NCBI RefSeq assembly: GCF_905163445.1
Contig: NC_053196.1
Coordinates: 16,517,501 to 16,581,500, forward strand
Length of the DNA: 64,000 nucleotides
Direction of reading: 5' to 3'
DNA from: Pararge aegeria
Taxonomy: Eukaryota > Arthropoda > Insecta > Lepidoptera > Nymphalidae
Shown: positions 62,966 through 64,000 of the stretch, one piece after another
Position numbering within the stretch: position 1 is the first letter of the stretch
How the letters are laid out: the number at the start of each line of letters is the position of its first letter
Position numbers and translations under genes: made by a program
Notes under the pieces: model-generated
Databases searched by the model: none
Told to the model about the DNA's origin: nothing
What the model saw: only the letters and a program-made list of their open reading frames with translations

Positions 62966-63322
62966 AAGATATCGTTAGCGAGACAAAAAGTGCAGCCATA
63001 AATAATAGAGGTTATGTAACAAGAATTCATCAAAAGATTTATATATTTTTTATTCTTTGTTTTATATTACGGGCATCTGCGATTAACGCAGTCTCATGAA
63101 ATTATTAAAACTCATTGAAATCTATACCTGGTAATAAATTATATTGAAGTGTAGCGAGGTATGTCAGTGATTAAGATTGTATGATTAATTATTTACTTTA
63201 CGATACCATAGCCTTTTTGTTAGTGTTATCGTTAAGAAAAAATGTATCAAAGTACCTATCGATTTTCGTGATTCAATAAAGATCATTATAGTTTAAAACT
63301 ATGTATTATGAACACTTTAATA
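62966..63322. other. Unassigned AT-rich
   Basis: Possibly more diverged LINE sequence. Nothing firm. Confidence 0.35.
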
Positions 63323-63527
63323 AAGTCAAAGTCAAAGTTAAAAAATATCTTTATTCAAGTAGGCCCATACCTACATTATATGAGAAGTCAAGGTAGTGAG
63401 ATGCTGGCGATAACCATATTCGTAAACTGAAAACTAAAGCTACGAGGGTTTCCAACGCGTCTTGGTCTAAGAAGAAGCCCACAACAAACTTAATTGGGTG
63501 TTTTATTTTATTTCACCATCTCAAACA
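63323..63527 (-). mobile_element. Repeat F, near complete
   Basis: AAAGTCAAAGTCAAAGTTAA tail at left, TTCAAGTAGGCCCATACC, GCTGGCGATAACCATATTCG, AACGCGTCTTGGTCTAAGAA, GCCCACAACAAACTTAATTG and a CACCATCTCAAA end. The GTGGCACTTTTGATGCG block is deleted. Confidence 0.9.
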
Positions 63528-63657
63528 ACACACACAACATGTAAAGTGTCAGCATACGACATGATCCTAAATCAGGAGGCAATCCTACAAAATAAGTTTT
63601 TCCTCATAGTATGAAGGTGTTTTAGTATTATTAGTTATTATTACTATTATTCCAGAT

Positions 63658-63725
63658 TACTTTGAGAACATTACGGAGTATTTTTTCAGGTTTCCTGACG
63701 ATGTTTTCCTTCGCCGTTAAAGTCT
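63658..63725 (-). mobile_element. SINE-B fragment
   Basis: TTTGAGAACATTACGGAGTA and GATGTTTTCCTTCGCCGTTA. Confidence 0.75.
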
Positions 63726-63810
63726 AATAATAATTCTTAAACAACCTAAAGTATTACTAAATAATTGTCTCTACAAGTTACTAAACTGGAAGTCTTAATA
63801 TCTAAACTAG

Positions 63811-63922
63811 AATGTGGTTATCGCCATCATCTCACTACCGTATAATTCTTATGTACACATCAAAAGTACCACCTATGGGCCTACTTGAATAAAGATATTT
63901 TTGACTTTGACTTTGACTTTAA
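63811..63922 (+). mobile_element. Repeat F 3' half, inverted to 63323
   Basis: TGTGGTTATCGCCATCATCT, CACTACCGTATAATTCTTAT, GTACCACCTATGGGCCTACT and a TTTGACTTTGACTTTGACTT tail. Confidence 0.9.
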
Positions 63923-64000
63923 ACGCTCATAATAATTAAACAACTGGTAGCTGGAAGAGATCTCTTATAGAGACAAGTTTTTCGTTGTACACTTCATGTA

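Overview
The window is AT-rich eukaryotic DNA crowded with mobile-element debris. I find no intact host protein-coding gene, no rRNA, no functional tRNA and no CRISPR array. The repeat repertoire points to Lepidoptera, most likely a butterfly; a nymphalid is my guess from the SINE types, and this is inference. It comprises several tRNA-derived SINE families, RTE-type LINE 3' ends with (GATGAT) tails, Jockey/CR1-like LINE C-termini and hAT-type MITEs.

Family labels used here are mine. SINE-A has a 5' tRNA-like head with A/B boxes, a body ending in a TTGTCGTAGTA motif and a (TTTA)n tail. SINE-B has a tRNA-like head, a body with a CCTTCACCGTTGAAGCAAG block and an end near GTAATGGGTTGATATGATGATG. 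SINE-C has a tRNA-like head and an end near GGGCTAACTTGTAGTGGAATAAAA. Repeat F ends in TTTGACTTTGACTTTGAC. Repeat G and repeat I are LINE 3'-end families. Repeat H is a MITE-like unit with inverted ends. Repeat E is a hAT-type MITE. Repeat J, repeat K and repeat P are dispersed repeats of unknown class.

Layout. 1-3.4 kb: a 229-bp segment repeated 3,057 bp away and a composite MITE. 4-7.2 kb: SINE-C, SINE-A, repeat H and two different LINE C-terminal relics. 7.5-28 kb: scattered SINEs, F repeats, a clean hAT MITE with an 8-bp target duplication, an internally triplicated SINE-B, and an inverted LINE pair around 25.5-26.5 kb. 27-35.5 kb: two YY1/Pho-like ATGGCGGC sites, one CTCF-like site, a (GAAT)n LINE tail nested in repeat J, and a GC-richer block ending in a good splice donor (possible 5' exon). 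36-50 kb: more SINEs, head-to-head chimeric repeats, a perfect 29-bp-arm hairpin and a POU-octamer cluster. 51.6-55.8 kb: the standout, a 4.25-kb element with apparently identical 1,042-bp TG...CA long terminal repeats, a 4-bp target duplication and no coding capacity. 56-64 kb: SINEs, a TATA-like promoter with a broken small ORF, a LINE 3' end, and an inverted pair of F repeats.

The elements do not form an operon or pathway. The informative structure is the history of nested, inverted and recently duplicated elements. All identities rest on reading the sequence by eye; no database search was run.
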